In this document: positions 8,813 to 16,660 of the stretch, piece by piece
How the letters are laid out: every line of letters starts with the position of its first letter
Numbering within the stretch: position 1 is the first letter of the stretch
Assembly: GCF_026240635.1 (NCBI RefSeq)
Contig: NZ_CP110848.1
Coordinates: 684,501-748,500 of the forward strand
Length of the DNA stretch: 64,000 nucleotides
Reading direction: 5' to 3'
Source of the DNA: Trichothermofontia sichuanensis B231
Lineage (GTDB): Bacteria; Cyanobacteriota; Cyanobacteriia; B231
The notes under the pieces: generated by a model
What the model was told of the DNA's origin: nothing
Databases searched by the model: none
The model's input: only the letters and a program-made list of their open reading frames with translations
Translations under genes and position numbers: made by a program

Positions 8813-10591
8813 ATGTCTACTCAAGCCCACCTGCGTCAGCAATTATTAGCCCTCGATCGCCAAAATTATGCAGCTTATAAATCCCTGCGTGGCTCTTATC
8901 AATTTCCTGGATTTATGCTGGTCATTGATCGCGTCCAGGGTGATCCGTTTGCCGCACCGAGCCAGTGCCGGATTTTACGCCCCCAGGTAGTCGCAGGCTT
9001 TCCACCCGAACTCTATGCTAACCGTAGCCGCGAAATTGCCCTGCGGGATTATTTGAATCGCCAGTTTGATCAGGGGACACGATTCTTTTCCCAATCACGG
9101 GGCAGTGGCAAAAGTGGCCTGATTGCCATTAACTCCCCTGGACAGGCCATTTTAGAACGATCGGCAGTTTGGATTGACGATCGCCAATTGGAAGTTCGGT
9201 TTGTCGTGGGCCTCCCCGCCTTTGGACGTCGGATCGCGGGTCAAGAAGCCGTAGAACTCCTGTGTGAGGGCTTACCACGCCTTGTCGAGCAAACCTTAAC
9301 CTTTAAATATCTGGATACCCAGGCTGTGCAGACCCACGTTGAGGTGGCCGAAGATGCCGATGCCCTCCGGAATCAGTTGGCTGACAGGGGGCTTGTCGCT
9401 TTTGTCGCCAATGGGGCCGTTCTCCCCCGCCGCAGTGGGGTAGACGATCGCCCCCTAGAGCAAGATGCCATTCGCTTCCAGAGTCCACCTTCCCTGCAAA
9501 TTACCCTCACAGCGCCGAACCAGGGGCCGATCACCGGCATGGGGATTCCCCAGGGCGTCACCCTGATCGTAGGCGGGGGCTATCACGGCAAATCCACCCT
9601 TCTCAAAGCGATCGCCCAGGGAGTCTACAACCATATCCCGAACGATGGTCGCGAACGGGTGGTCACGGCTGCCCATGCCGTCACTATTCGGGCCGAAGAC
9701 GGACGTAGCATTACCCACGTAGATCTCTCCCCCTTTATTACCCATCTCCCCCAGGGACGCTCTACCACCAACTTCTCCACGCCCAACGCCAGTGGTAGCA
9801 CCTCCCAAGCCGCCAATATCCTGGAGGCCCTCGAAGCCGGAGCCAGAACGTTACTGATTGACGAAGACACCAGCGCCACCAACTTTATGATCCGCGATCG
9901 CCGAATGCAGGCCCTCATTGCCAAAGATCGGGAGCCAATTACCCCCTTCCTCGATAAGGTCCGGCAACTTTACCAGGATTATGGCGTTTCCAGTATTCTG
10001 GTCATGGGGGGCAGTGGGGATTATTTTGAGGTAGCCGATACCGTCATCGCCATGACCGATTTCCAACCCCAAGACGTGACGGCCCAGGCCCAGGCGATCG
10101 CCCAGCAGTATCCGACCGCTCGTCGCCCAGAGGGAGGATCTCAGTTTGGTACCCTCCCCATCCGACAGGTCATCCCCAGCAGTTTTGTCACTGTGGATGC
10201 TGCCCGTCCTCCCAAATGGAAAACCCACGACACCGATCGCCTGCGCCTAAACCACGAGGAACTCGATCTCAGCGCCGTTAGTCAACTGCTGGAAACCGGC
10301 CAACTGCGGGCGATCGCCGCCACCCTCGTCTATGCCCAGAGCCACTTCGGTTCCCAAGCCTATCCCCTACCGGATTTAGTCAGTCGGCTGATGGCGACGA
10401 TCGCCCAAACCGACTTTGCCGCCCTCAGTGCAACTCCATCCGGGGAATTTGTCGGGTTTCGTCCCTATGAACTCGCAGCAGCCATTAATCGCTTGCGCTC
10501 CTTGCAAGTCAAGCCCTCTAAACCTACTCACACTCACCCAGCGAGTGACCGAAAAACCAATCACAAGGGGGATTGCCGCCGAGATTTCTAA
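8813..10591 (+). CDS. ABC-class ATPase of the COG3044 / PF09818 family
   Basis: 592-residue soluble ATPase. The N-terminal half (about 1-240) is the family-specific domain beginning near LALDRQNYAAYKSLRGSY. The ABC fold follows: Walker A VGGGYHGKST (about 253-262), an atypical signature region around FSTPNASGSTSQAANI, Walker B TLLIDEDTSA, and the switch region ILVMGGSGDY. No membrane segments are present, so this is not a transporter. Family members include the trypanosome mitochondrial RNA-editing-associated protein MRB1590, so nucleic-acid binding is a reasonable but untested idea for the bacterial members. About 160 bp of unremarkable sequence separates it from the methyltransferase gene upstream. 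The last 20 or so residues are low-complexity and may be poorly conserved. Confidence 0.85.
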   Translation: MSTQAHLRQQLLALDRQNYAAYKSLRGSYQFPGFMLVIDRVQGDPFAAPSQCRILRPQVVAGFPPELYANRSREIALRDYLNRQFDQGTRFFSQSRGSGKSGLIAINSPGQAILERSAVWIDDRQLEVRFVVGLPAFGRRIAGQEAVELLCEGLPRLVEQTLTFKYLDTQAVQTHVEVAEDADALRNQLADRGLVAFVANGAVLPRRSGVDDRPLEQDAIRFQSPPSLQITLTAPNQGPITGMGIPQGVTLIVGGGYHGKSTLLKAIAQGVYNHIPNDGRERVVTAAHAVTIRAEDGRSITHVDLSPFITHLPQGRSTTNFSTPNASGSTSQAANILEALEAGARTLLIDEDTSATNFMIRDRRMQALIAKDREPITPFLDKVRQLYQDYGVSSILVMGGSGDYFEVADTVIAMTDFQPQDVTAQAQAIAQQYPTARRPEGGSQFGTLPIRQVIPSSFVTVDAARPPKWKTHDTDRLRLNHEELDLSAVSQLLETGQLRAIAATLVYAQSHFGSQAYPLPDLVSRLMATIAQTDFAALSATPSGEFVGFRPYELAAAINRLRSLQVKPSKPTHTHPASDRKTNHKGDCRRDF

Positions 10592-10760
10592 AAGATTGCC
10601 TGAAAAGATTGCTCTAACTTTACGGATGGGACGATTCCGCTCTGCATTGAATAAAATAGGCAAACCCACTCGTCAGTCCGCATTCCACTCGCCCTGCTAG
10701 CTAGACGTTGCCATCGCTGATGGGTGGCCGTTTTGGCCATTCAGAGCTAGGGCTGACATG

Positions 10761-10950
10761 CTAGGATGACCACATGGCATGACGTGTAATCAGGACCACG
10801 CTTGAGGAGTTACCTGTAGGCTGGCTATCTGGCAGGGGGTTGTGAGGGGGCAGTCCCCAATCGCTGTATCCCCTCAAGACTTTAGTTCGCCAGGTCAGGG
10901 CCGGTTGTTCCTGGGAACAATCGGCATACAGGGAGGTTGGGTCAGCCTAG
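10761..10950 (+). ncRNA. candidate structured RNA or 5' leader of unknown class
   Basis: This roughly 410-bp gene-free stretch contains strong nested complementarity. CTAGGATGACC (10761-10771) can pair with GGTCAGCCTAG (10940-10950) with one A-G mismatch, enclosing about 190 nt. Inside, CTTGAGG near 10801 pairs with CCTCAAG near 10875, GGGG-CAGT-CCCC forms a hairpin near 10845, and GCCG plus TTGTTCC pairs with GGAACAA plus CGGC near 10901-10925. A long closing helix with internal hairpins and a length near 190 nt resembles a 6S-like RNA in outline, but no family is recognised. The downstream gene starts at 11004, so it could instead be a leader. No rho-independent terminator follows. Confidence 0.35.
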
Positions 10951-11003
10951 ACTCCCCCCTTTGTTAACTTATGGGCCGGGGAGTGTTCACGCAAGGAGGT
11001 TCC

Positions 11004-12539
11004 ATGAATCCCCCATCTGAGAAAGTCTCGCAAACCCCTCAATCATCTGCATCTTCCCCCACCCCGCCGAGTGAACCTGCGGCTACCCCGATGGAGGAAT
11101 CCCCAACCCTGCGATCGCCCAAGCGACCCGCAACCCCGGCTAAGTCAGCGAGTAAATCCACGGCAAAATCGGGTTTAGAAATCGTTTCTCACTCTTCAGC
11201 CAAGGCGAAAGCAACCCAAGCAGCCAGTCAAGATAGTCCTGAATCAACAGAACGCGCGATCGCCGAGCAGGCAACTACAGGTGTGACCCGTAGCAAAGCC
11301 AAAGGATTGGCCACCGTAGCAACTGCGGGAGTGCCTAAGCCCAAGAGCGCTGAAACATCCTCTGGGGACCCAGGCCCGTCTGCCCATGCGCCAGCGTCTG
11401 CTCCCCCACCCAGTGACCCCAAAATGCTGAACACGGCAACCACGGGGGACAAAAAGGAGAAAGATCGCAGTCATCCCATCTCTCCCCCTAGTGAACCCAT
11501 GCAGTATCGGGCGATCGGCCTGATCCGGGGACGCTATCAGGGTCGGCAAGACCATGTCACGAAAGGGGTGATTCACGCAGTGGATGGGGCGGAGGTTGAT
11601 GCCGTTTTGCTGGGACGTGTGATTAGCCTGGTCAAGAAACATATCGATCTCGATAAAGAACACCTGTGGGTTGTTTATCCCCGCACCCGGGAAGAGGGCG
11701 ATCGTCTGCATGTGCAGATTGTGGGTATCTGGGAACCTGAAAGTTTGAGTAAGGACGGAGAAGAGCCTCCCCCAGGCGAGCCAGTATCCCTGGACGCAAC
11801 GGCCCTCGCCGCAGCGGCGATCGCGCCGGATGCGACGGCTACCCCAGAAACAGCTATCCCGGAGGCAGCCCCGCCTGCCGAAACCTCCCCGGCGGCTGCC
11901 GAAACCCCAGGGACACTGGCGGCAGCCCCAGCCGTTAGTGAGCCTGCTGCTGTAGAAACGACGGAGACGACCGAGGCGACCGAGACGACCGACAGTTCTG
12001 CGCCAGCGGCACCCTCGTCTGCTAATCCGGAGACTGATGGGCCTCGTTCTGCAAAGGCAACTCCAGTAGCCAGTACAGATCTGGAGGATGGTTTCTTCTC
12101 TATTCGCGGTGAGGTGGTTCACGCCTCCCAAGAGGACAATAAGCTGGTCATCAAGATTCGGCAACAACCCCGCAAGCAGTCCCAGCGTCCCAAGGCCTTT
12201 AAGTTGACCCTGAGGGGGACGATTGATTCCCCCAAGCTCTTGCGTCATTTCTGGGAGATAGAAGCCCAGCGCCAGGGCAATGAGTTGGTGGTCCAAAAGG
12301 GCACGTTGATCGGGGTTATGCCACCCGTTAAGAAGAAGGCGGCTGGCGATCGCGCTGGGCAGAAAAAACGCCACGGGATCGCGAATAAAAAACAATTCAA
12401 ACGGCCCCGCCAGTCCGCTGGGCCAGAGAAGGGGGTGGAAGCGGGTACATCCCGTCCCAGTGGCCCTACGCCTAAACCCATGAAGAAGCGGCCTGATTCT
12501 GATCGGCGATCGCCGAAAGTCCCGCGCAATCCCCTCTAG
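11004..12539 (+). CDS. conserved cyanobacterial protein, largely disordered, with two small folded segments
   Basis: 511 residues with no recognised family. The start is set by an excellent AAGGAGG 5 bp upstream of ATG 11004. Residues 1-165 are Pro/Ala/Ser/Thr/Lys-rich and probably disordered. A folded segment follows (about 170-255, MQYRAIGLIRGRYQG to HVQIVGIWEPE). A second low-complexity linker contains an AETTETTEATETT run and many EAA/PAA blocks. Another folded segment lies at about 365-435 (FFSIRGEVVHASQEDNKLVIKIRQQP to NELVVQKGTLIGVMPP), and the last 70 residues are strongly basic. The two beta-rich modules flanked by basic disordered tails suggest nucleic-acid binding, but this is inference. 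It lies immediately downstream of the possible structured RNA at 10761-10950. Confidence 0.75.
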   Translation: MNPPSEKVSQTPQSSASSPTPPSEPAATPMEESPTLRSPKRPATPAKSASKSTAKSGLEIVSHSSAKAKATQAASQDSPESTERAIAEQATTGVTRSKAKGLATVATAGVPKPKSAETSSGDPGPSAHAPASAPPPSDPKMLNTATTGDKKEKDRSHPISPPSEPMQYRAIGLIRGRYQGRQDHVTKGVIHAVDGAEVDAVLLGRVISLVKKHIDLDKEHLWVVYPRTREEGDRLHVQIVGIWEPESLSKDGEEPPPGEPVSLDATALAAAAIAPDATATPETAIPEAAPPAETSPAAAETPGTLAAAPAVSEPAAVETTETTEATETTDSSAPAAPSSANPETDGPRSAKATPVASTDLEDGFFSIRGEVVHASQEDNKLVIKIRQQPRKQSQRPKAFKLTLRGTIDSPKLLRHFWEIEAQRQGNELVVQKGTLIGVMPPVKKKAAGDRAGQKKRHGIANKKQFKRPRQSAGPEKGVEAGTSRPSGPTPKPMKKRPDSDRRSPKVPRNPL

Positions 12540-12570
12540 AGACAATTGCATGACACCCACCTACTGATGA

Positions 12571-12674
12571 TAGTCATTAGCAATTTAGGCTGAAACAGCC
12601 CCCTCACCCCCAGCCCCTCTCCCGCTCTGGGAGAGGGCAGTGAAAAACTGTATCGTTTTTATTTGGATTGACCA
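12571..12674 (+). repeat. MITE-like repeat family B, copy B1
   Basis: 104 bp running TAGTCATT...TTGACCA, with the core palindrome CTCTCCCGCTCTGGGAGAG. Its ends are imperfect inverted repeats, as in copies at 37769, 39470, 41957 and 49209. It is followed by TA; the left flank is GA rather than TA. It lies just upstream of the SDR gene and may contribute its promoter. Confidence 0.75.
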
Positions 12675-12697
12675 TAAATCAAATTAAGCAAAAAACG

Positions 12698-13459
12698 ATG
12701 CTGTCGCTGACTCAGGGAGTGGTCCTGATCGTTGGGGCAAGCCAAGGAATTGGGCTGGGGTTTGTGGGCCGGTTGCTGGCAGCCGGTCAGGTGTCTAGAG
12801 TGTACGCCACCTACCGCCATTGGGAAACGGCAACGGGGTTACAGGCCCTGGCCGATCAATACCCCGAACGCCTGTGTTGCTTGGGCATGGATCTGACCGA
12901 CGAAGCCCAAATTGTCGCCGGGTGCGATCGTATCCAGGCAGACGTAGGCAAGCTGCATTGGGTGATCAACTGTGTAGGCATCTTGCATGAGGGCACGCTC
13001 CACCCGGAGAAAAGCCTGCGACAGGTACAGATCGACCCCCTACAGCGCTATTTCCTGGTTAATAGTATTGGCCCTCTGCTGTTAGCCAAACATCTCTTGC
13101 CCTTATTCAGCCACGGTGAACCCAGCCTGCTGGCGACGCTTTCTGCCAAGGTGGGAAGCATTGGGGATAACTACCTGGGGGGATGGTATGGGTACCGGGC
13201 CTCGAAGGCAGCTTTGAATATGTTCATGCGCACTGCCGCGATCGAATATCGCCGTAAAAATCCCCACAGTATCGTAGTGGTGCTGCATCCCGGTACCACC
13301 GATACCCGCCTTTCCCAACCCTTCCAAAAAAATGTGCCAGCCGCTCAGTTGTTTTCAGTCGAGCGTACCGTTGATCAGTTACTCAACGTGATGGCGAATT
13401 TGCATGAAAACGATAGTGGGCAATTTCTGTCGTGGGATGGTAGCCGCTTGCCCTGGTAA
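12698..13459 (+). CDS. short-chain dehydrogenase/reductase (CsgA/C-factor-like)
   Basis: 253-residue classical-type SDR. The NAD(P)-binding motif is VGASQGIG (about 10-17), with NCVG at about 98-101 in the NNAG position, a serine in SAKVGSIGDN, and the catalytic YxxxK in YGYRASKAA. The segment PG-TTDTRLSQPF after the active site is typical of the C-factor/CsgA-like group. The start at ATG 12698 is chosen because residues upstream of it in the frame lie inside the MITE-like repeat. There is no obvious Shine-Dalgarno site. The substrate cannot be inferred. It is convergent with patU. Confidence 0.87.
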   Translation: MLSLTQGVVLIVGASQGIGLGFVGRLLAAGQVSRVYATYRHWETATGLQALADQYPERLCCLGMDLTDEAQIVAGCDRIQADVGKLHWVINCVGILHEGTLHPEKSLRQVQIDPLQRYFLVNSIGPLLLAKHLLPLFSHGEPSLLATLSAKVGSIGDNYLGGWYGYRASKAALNMFMRTAAIEYRRKNPHSIVVVLHPGTTDTRLSQPFQKNVPAAQLFSVERTVDQLLNVMANLHENDSGQFLSWDGSRLPW

Positions 13460-13495
13460 GGGGTGGGAGCGCCAAAAAACGGGCACTGCCACGCT

Positions 13496-13524
13496 TCTCC
13501 TAGGGAGATATTGCGCGAACGCAG
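13496..13524 (+). repeat. short double-hairpin repeat, intergenic copy
   Basis: Two adjacent small palindromes: TCTCC-TAG-GGAGA followed by TGCG-CGAA-CGCA. The same arrangement with different arm bases is found at 14464-14493 inside patU. Similar CTCCT...GGAGA...GCGAACGC units are, from memory, common interspersed repeats in filamentous cyanobacteria. Confidence 0.6.
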
Positions 13525-13555
13525 GCCCACTTGCACACCCAAGCCCCTGATCGTT

Positions 13556-14683
13556 CTAGGCCAAGGGCGGGTCCTCAGCCCGTAGGGTAAACGTGAGCGC
13601 GGCGGGAGGGGCGGCTGAACCCTCCTGGAGTTCAACGGTTAGGGTGTAGGGTTGCTCAAACCCAACGGCTTGCAGCACCAGGGTTAACGGTCCAGCTAGC
13701 GATCGCTGGGCCATCGTTTGACCTGCCTCACCCGTAAGTTGCACCCGTCCCCCACAGGGTAACTGGGTTTGTACCCGTAGGCAGGGGATTCCCGCCTCAA
13801 GGTCCGTGGTAATGCGCAATTCAACCGGCCCGATTTCCGTTTGCCAGGTGCGATCGAGAGGTTGGCGATCGGCAGGCAACACCAGCGTCAGTGCAGCCAG
13901 TAACTCACGGGCTGCCAGCAGGGACAAGAGCATTTGTTGGTGTGGATCAGCCTGCTCATAACTGGCCGGTAACGCTTGACCCAGTAAGGTTTGTGGACCA
14001 CGGGCCGGGGATAGGAGAACCAGTTCCGTTAGTTGGTTAAGGGCTAAAAACTGCCCTGGGAACAACGCTTCCACCGCCCGGACTAGCTTAGCTCCTGTTT
14101 GCAGGGAGGATTGGGCCACGGTTTGGCACTGCTCCAAAATTTGGGCGAGAACCGACTCACCCATTGGAACCGGTAGGGGGAGATCTCGCAGTTGGGCAAT
14201 CCACGGATGCACCAACCGGCGTTCCCTGGGACTCTCAAAACCAACCTCAACGTCAGATTCATAGTCCATAACCTGCGTTTCCCAAGGGAACAGGGGAGGA
14301 TGGCGAAGGATTTCTTGCTTAAGTCGGCGTTTTAATAAGGCCTGGAAACGGTCTTGCACAACAGGTATTCCTCTCTTAACGAGTGGTGGATACCCTGATG
14401 ATCGGCGGTAACTCTCCAATTCCGAATCACTGGCATCGCGCTGATCGGAGGCATCAGCACGATTCTCCTGCGGAGATGCCGCGCGAACGCGGGGGTTGCT
14501 CTTCAACTCCATCACCTCGGGGTAGACGACAGGCTCCTGAAAGATAGCAGGCGCAGGGGGCAGGTCTTCGTGCATCCCAACGACTGTCGGGTTAGGTAGA
14601 CCGGTAGGTGGCTCCAGGGGATCACTTTCCCCAAAAAGCCAATGGCGTAAATAAGCTTCTAAGCTTTCTGACTCCCTATTCAT
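13556..14683 (-). CDS. patU: PatU (PatU3-type), heterocyst/pattern-associated protein
   Basis: 375 residues, of unknown biochemical activity; in Anabaena the hetZ-patU locus influences heterocyst differentiation and pattern. The N-terminus MNRESESLEAYLRHWL matches the PatU3 start as I remember it. A low-complexity region (about 25-105) precedes the conserved block IPVVQDRFQALLKRRLK followed by HPPLFPWETQV. The C-terminal half is alpha-helical, then beta-rich (VELRITTDLEAGIPCLRVQT). Its ATG (14683-14681) overlaps the end of hetZ by 8 bp, so translation is probably coupled. A double-hairpin interspersed repeat (14464-14493) is translated in frame within the low-complexity part (RVRAASPQE). Homologues also occur in non-heterocystous filamentous strains. 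Confidence 0.8.
   Translation of the reverse strand: MNRESESLEAYLRHWLFGESDPLEPPTGLPNPTVVGMHEDLPPAPAIFQEPVVYPEVMELKSNPRVRAASPQENRADASDQRDASDSELESYRRSSGYPPLVKRGIPVVQDRFQALLKRRLKQEILRHPPLFPWETQVMDYESDVEVGFESPRERRLVHPWIAQLRDLPLPVPMGESVLAQILEQCQTVAQSSLQTGAKLVRAVEALFPGQFLALNQLTELVLLSPARGPQTLLGQALPASYEQADPHQQMLLSLLAARELLAALTLVLPADRQPLDRTWQTEIGPVELRITTDLEAGIPCLRVQTQLPCGGRVQLTGEAGQTMAQRSLAGPLTLVLQAVGFEQPYTLTVELQEGSAAPPAALTFTLRAEDPPLA
14464..14493 (+). repeat. short double-hairpin repeat inside the patU coding region
   Basis: TCTCC-TGC-GGAGA followed by CCGCG-CGAA-CGCGG. The arms differ from the copy at 13496-13524 but still pair, so the structure is kept while the sequence changes. It adds about ten residues in frame to the disordered N-terminal third of PatU. 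Confidence 0.6.
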
Positions 14684-15854
14684 CGCTTGCCGCTCCTGCT
14701 CCGGACACTAAATGGTTACGAATTTCCCAGGCTTGCCCCAGGAGTTTTGACCATTGGCGTTGCAGTTGGGCCACCGTACACCCTAGTTTTTGGGCGATCG
14801 CCCGTTCCGAGAGTCCCTGCTGCTTCAGGTGCAAAAGTTCTCGCTGCGGTTCACTCAACTGTTGCTGAAAATTCTGCCATTGTTGGGGCGTCAAGCCAAG
14901 ATTATGATCGAGATCGGCCCCTAGCCATTGATGCACCAGTTCCCAGTGGTGGGACAGGGAAAAGCGGATCAGGTGGTACTTAAACCGCTGTTGGAGGTAA
15001 TCCCGCTGGCGGGGCGTGAGGTTGAGGATTGCCTCAATTTCATTAGCCGAGAGATCTTGCAGGCGCAGGACAAAGTAATCGGCACAATCACTCTGCTGAC
15101 GTTCCTCTAGATAGCGAATCAGGGCATTGACCACAGTTTGTCGGAGGGCATCTTCCGCGGGTTCTGGTTCCTGGGCCACCATCTGTTCACGGACCTGTTG
15201 CACCGATGCCGCACTCCAGGCCGATTCAAATTCAGATACGCCGCCCTCTGCCGCCTGCTCCATATCCACCGACGCCTCAGCCGGCTGTTGTTGCGAAAAG
15301 GTTTGTGCCCGCAGGATGATCAACTGCTGGTTGCGTTGGCGAGGAAGGGGAATACGGCGCTTGGCATAGCGTTCGGTAAACGCCATATACTCGGCCAATT
15401 CCAGCAGGCGTTCGGGACGGTAGTTGTCAGGGAGTTCCATCTCCCGGCGGAAGGCATTGAGGGCTTCCATGTAGAAGTTTTGCAAAAAATCCTCAATCAA
15501 CATCAGGCGTACCTGATAGCTGGCCGTCCCCTGGGCGGGTCGAATATAGCGATAGACGACGGCACTGAGGGTACTGTGCAAATCCACCCGCCCCTGGCGG
15601 GAACCGAGGCGATAGTACTTCAGACATTGTTGGAGGCGGTGTTTGGCCAGGGTCATCGCCCAGGTCTCAACCTCGCCGGAGGCTTGAATCCGCTTGCTTT
15701 CGGTACAAATGCGATCGACCTCTTTAGCAAGGCGGGTAGCAACTGACCAGCAGGTGGCTGTTGTTGCGTGGGTTGATTGAGTCAGTTCTTGAAAGAGTAG
15801 TTGAAGGATCGGCTCCACAACTCGGCACCCGTGATGATTGGTTTCCCATAGCAA
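14676..15854 (-). CDS. hetZ: HetZ, differentiation regulator of filamentous cyanobacteria
   Basis: 392 residues, close to the roughly 400 of Anabaena HetZ, a DNA-binding regulator acting early in heterocyst commitment and conserved in filamentous strains. Blocks recognised are EVETWAMTLAKHRLQQCLKY, GRVDLHSTLSAVVYRYI, ELAEYMAFTERYAKRRIPLP and ILRAQTFSQQQPAEASVD, then LTPRQRDYLQQRFKYHLIRF and a C-terminal helix-turn-helix-like segment SERAIAQKLGCTVAQLQRQW. No ATG lies near the beginning of homology; the best start is TTG at 15854, preceded by GAAAGGGA at about 4 bp. The next gene, patU, overlaps by 8 bp. The 240 bp upstream to the divergent gene at 16095 should hold the promoter. Confidence 0.87.
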   Translation of the reverse strand: MLWETNHHGCRVVEPILQLLFQELTQSTHATTATCWSVATRLAKEVDRICTESKRIQASGEVETWAMTLAKHRLQQCLKYYRLGSRQGRVDLHSTLSAVVYRYIRPAQGTASYQVRLMLIEDFLQNFYMEALNAFRREMELPDNYRPERLLELAEYMAFTERYAKRRIPLPRQRNQQLIILRAQTFSQQQPAEASVDMEQAAEGGVSEFESAWSAASVQQVREQMVAQEPEPAEDALRQTVVNALIRYLEERQQSDCADYFVLRLQDLSANEIEAILNLTPRQRDYLQQRFKYHLIRFSLSHHWELVHQWLGADLDHNLGLTPQQWQNFQQQLSEPQRELLHLKQQGLSERAIAQKLGCTVAQLQRQWSKLLGQAWEIRNHLVSGAGAASDE

Positions 15855-16094
15855 CAGTCCCTTTCAGCGGGACCCGGCAGACACACCCAATCATGGCACC
15901 CGGTTTCAAAGTGTATTACGATGGCTGCTTTAGGGTAGGCAGTTCACCATCGGTCCACAGGGCATTCGTACGCAGTGCTCAGTCCTGGTACGCAGGGCGG
16001 GGTACTAGGTACGAGGGATGAGCAACTCAGTACGTTATCCCTCCTGTTATCTTCCATCCTGTTATCTACAGTCTAAGATGCCCCCAATCCGCCT

Positions 16095-16565
16095 ATGAAT
16101 GATCTGGATCAGCAAATTCAAGCTCTGATTGACGGTGCCCCTCAAGATAATCGCACCCCCCAGGCCGTGGTGGCAATCGGGCCGGTTCTCAAGGGGATTG
16201 CGGAACGGCTACGGCATCGCCAGTACTATATTGTGCAAACGAGTGATCAGGAATGGTTGACCACCGTCCTGAGCCATCGGACCCAGGCAGGACGCGCTAA
16301 ACGGGTTGTCTATGCCTATCCCACCTTGGCCGATGCCATGCGGGCAACAGGAAGTCTGGCCGATCCCCGACTGATGGCCCTCCCCTTACCGATCGTGCAT
16401 ATTCTGTTCCAGTTACTTTCATTGGCGACTGTAGACAGCCTGGTGTTTTTTGAAACGCCCGGTAATACGGAAGTGGGAACCGAGGTGCAACGCCAAGAAC
16501 TCTACACGCTAGTCCAATCTCGCTTACAACCGCTCATGCCGCCGCCCCCATCCAACTTGGCATAG
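16095..16565 (+). CDS. conserved cyanobacterial hypothetical protein
   Basis: 156 residues, no domain recognised. It starts MNDLDQQIQALIDGAP and has a mixed alpha/beta composition with the segment QYYIVQTSDQEWLTTVLSHR. There is no signal peptide, and the one hydrophobic stretch (PLPIVHILFQLLSLATVDSLVFF, about 98-120) may be buried or membrane-associated. It is divergent from hetZ, with which it shares a 240-bp intergenic region. I cannot assign a function. Confidence 0.7.
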   Translation: MNDLDQQIQALIDGAPQDNRTPQAVVAIGPVLKGIAERLRHRQYYIVQTSDQEWLTTVLSHRTQAGRAKRVVYAYPTLADAMRATGSLADPRLMALPLPIVHILFQLLSLATVDSLVFFETPGNTEVGTEVQRQELYTLVQSRLQPLMPPPPSNLA

Positions 16566-16660
16566 GGCTGCTGCTAGGCGCTGCCGGCTGGGAGGATGGG
16601 CCGCCGGGGGTAACCCCTGCAAATCGTGGCAGAATATCCTAAAAGGTCGAGGCTAGGCAG

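Noticed and set aside
10895-10925. AGGTCAGGGCCGG resembles the conserved apical part of SRP RNA
   Set aside because: The GGAA tetraloop and AGCAG internal-loop strand that must follow are absent; the sequence forms a different hairpin.
11244-12560. 438-codon open frame antisense to the disordered protein gene
   Set aside because: The sense frame has a strong ribosome site, domain-like segments and normal codon use; the antisense frame is a by-product of GC-rich low-complexity coding sequence.
15724-15909. Alternative upstream ATG for hetZ
   Set aside because: The ATG-initiated frame is shifted relative to hetZ and shows no relation to HetZ.
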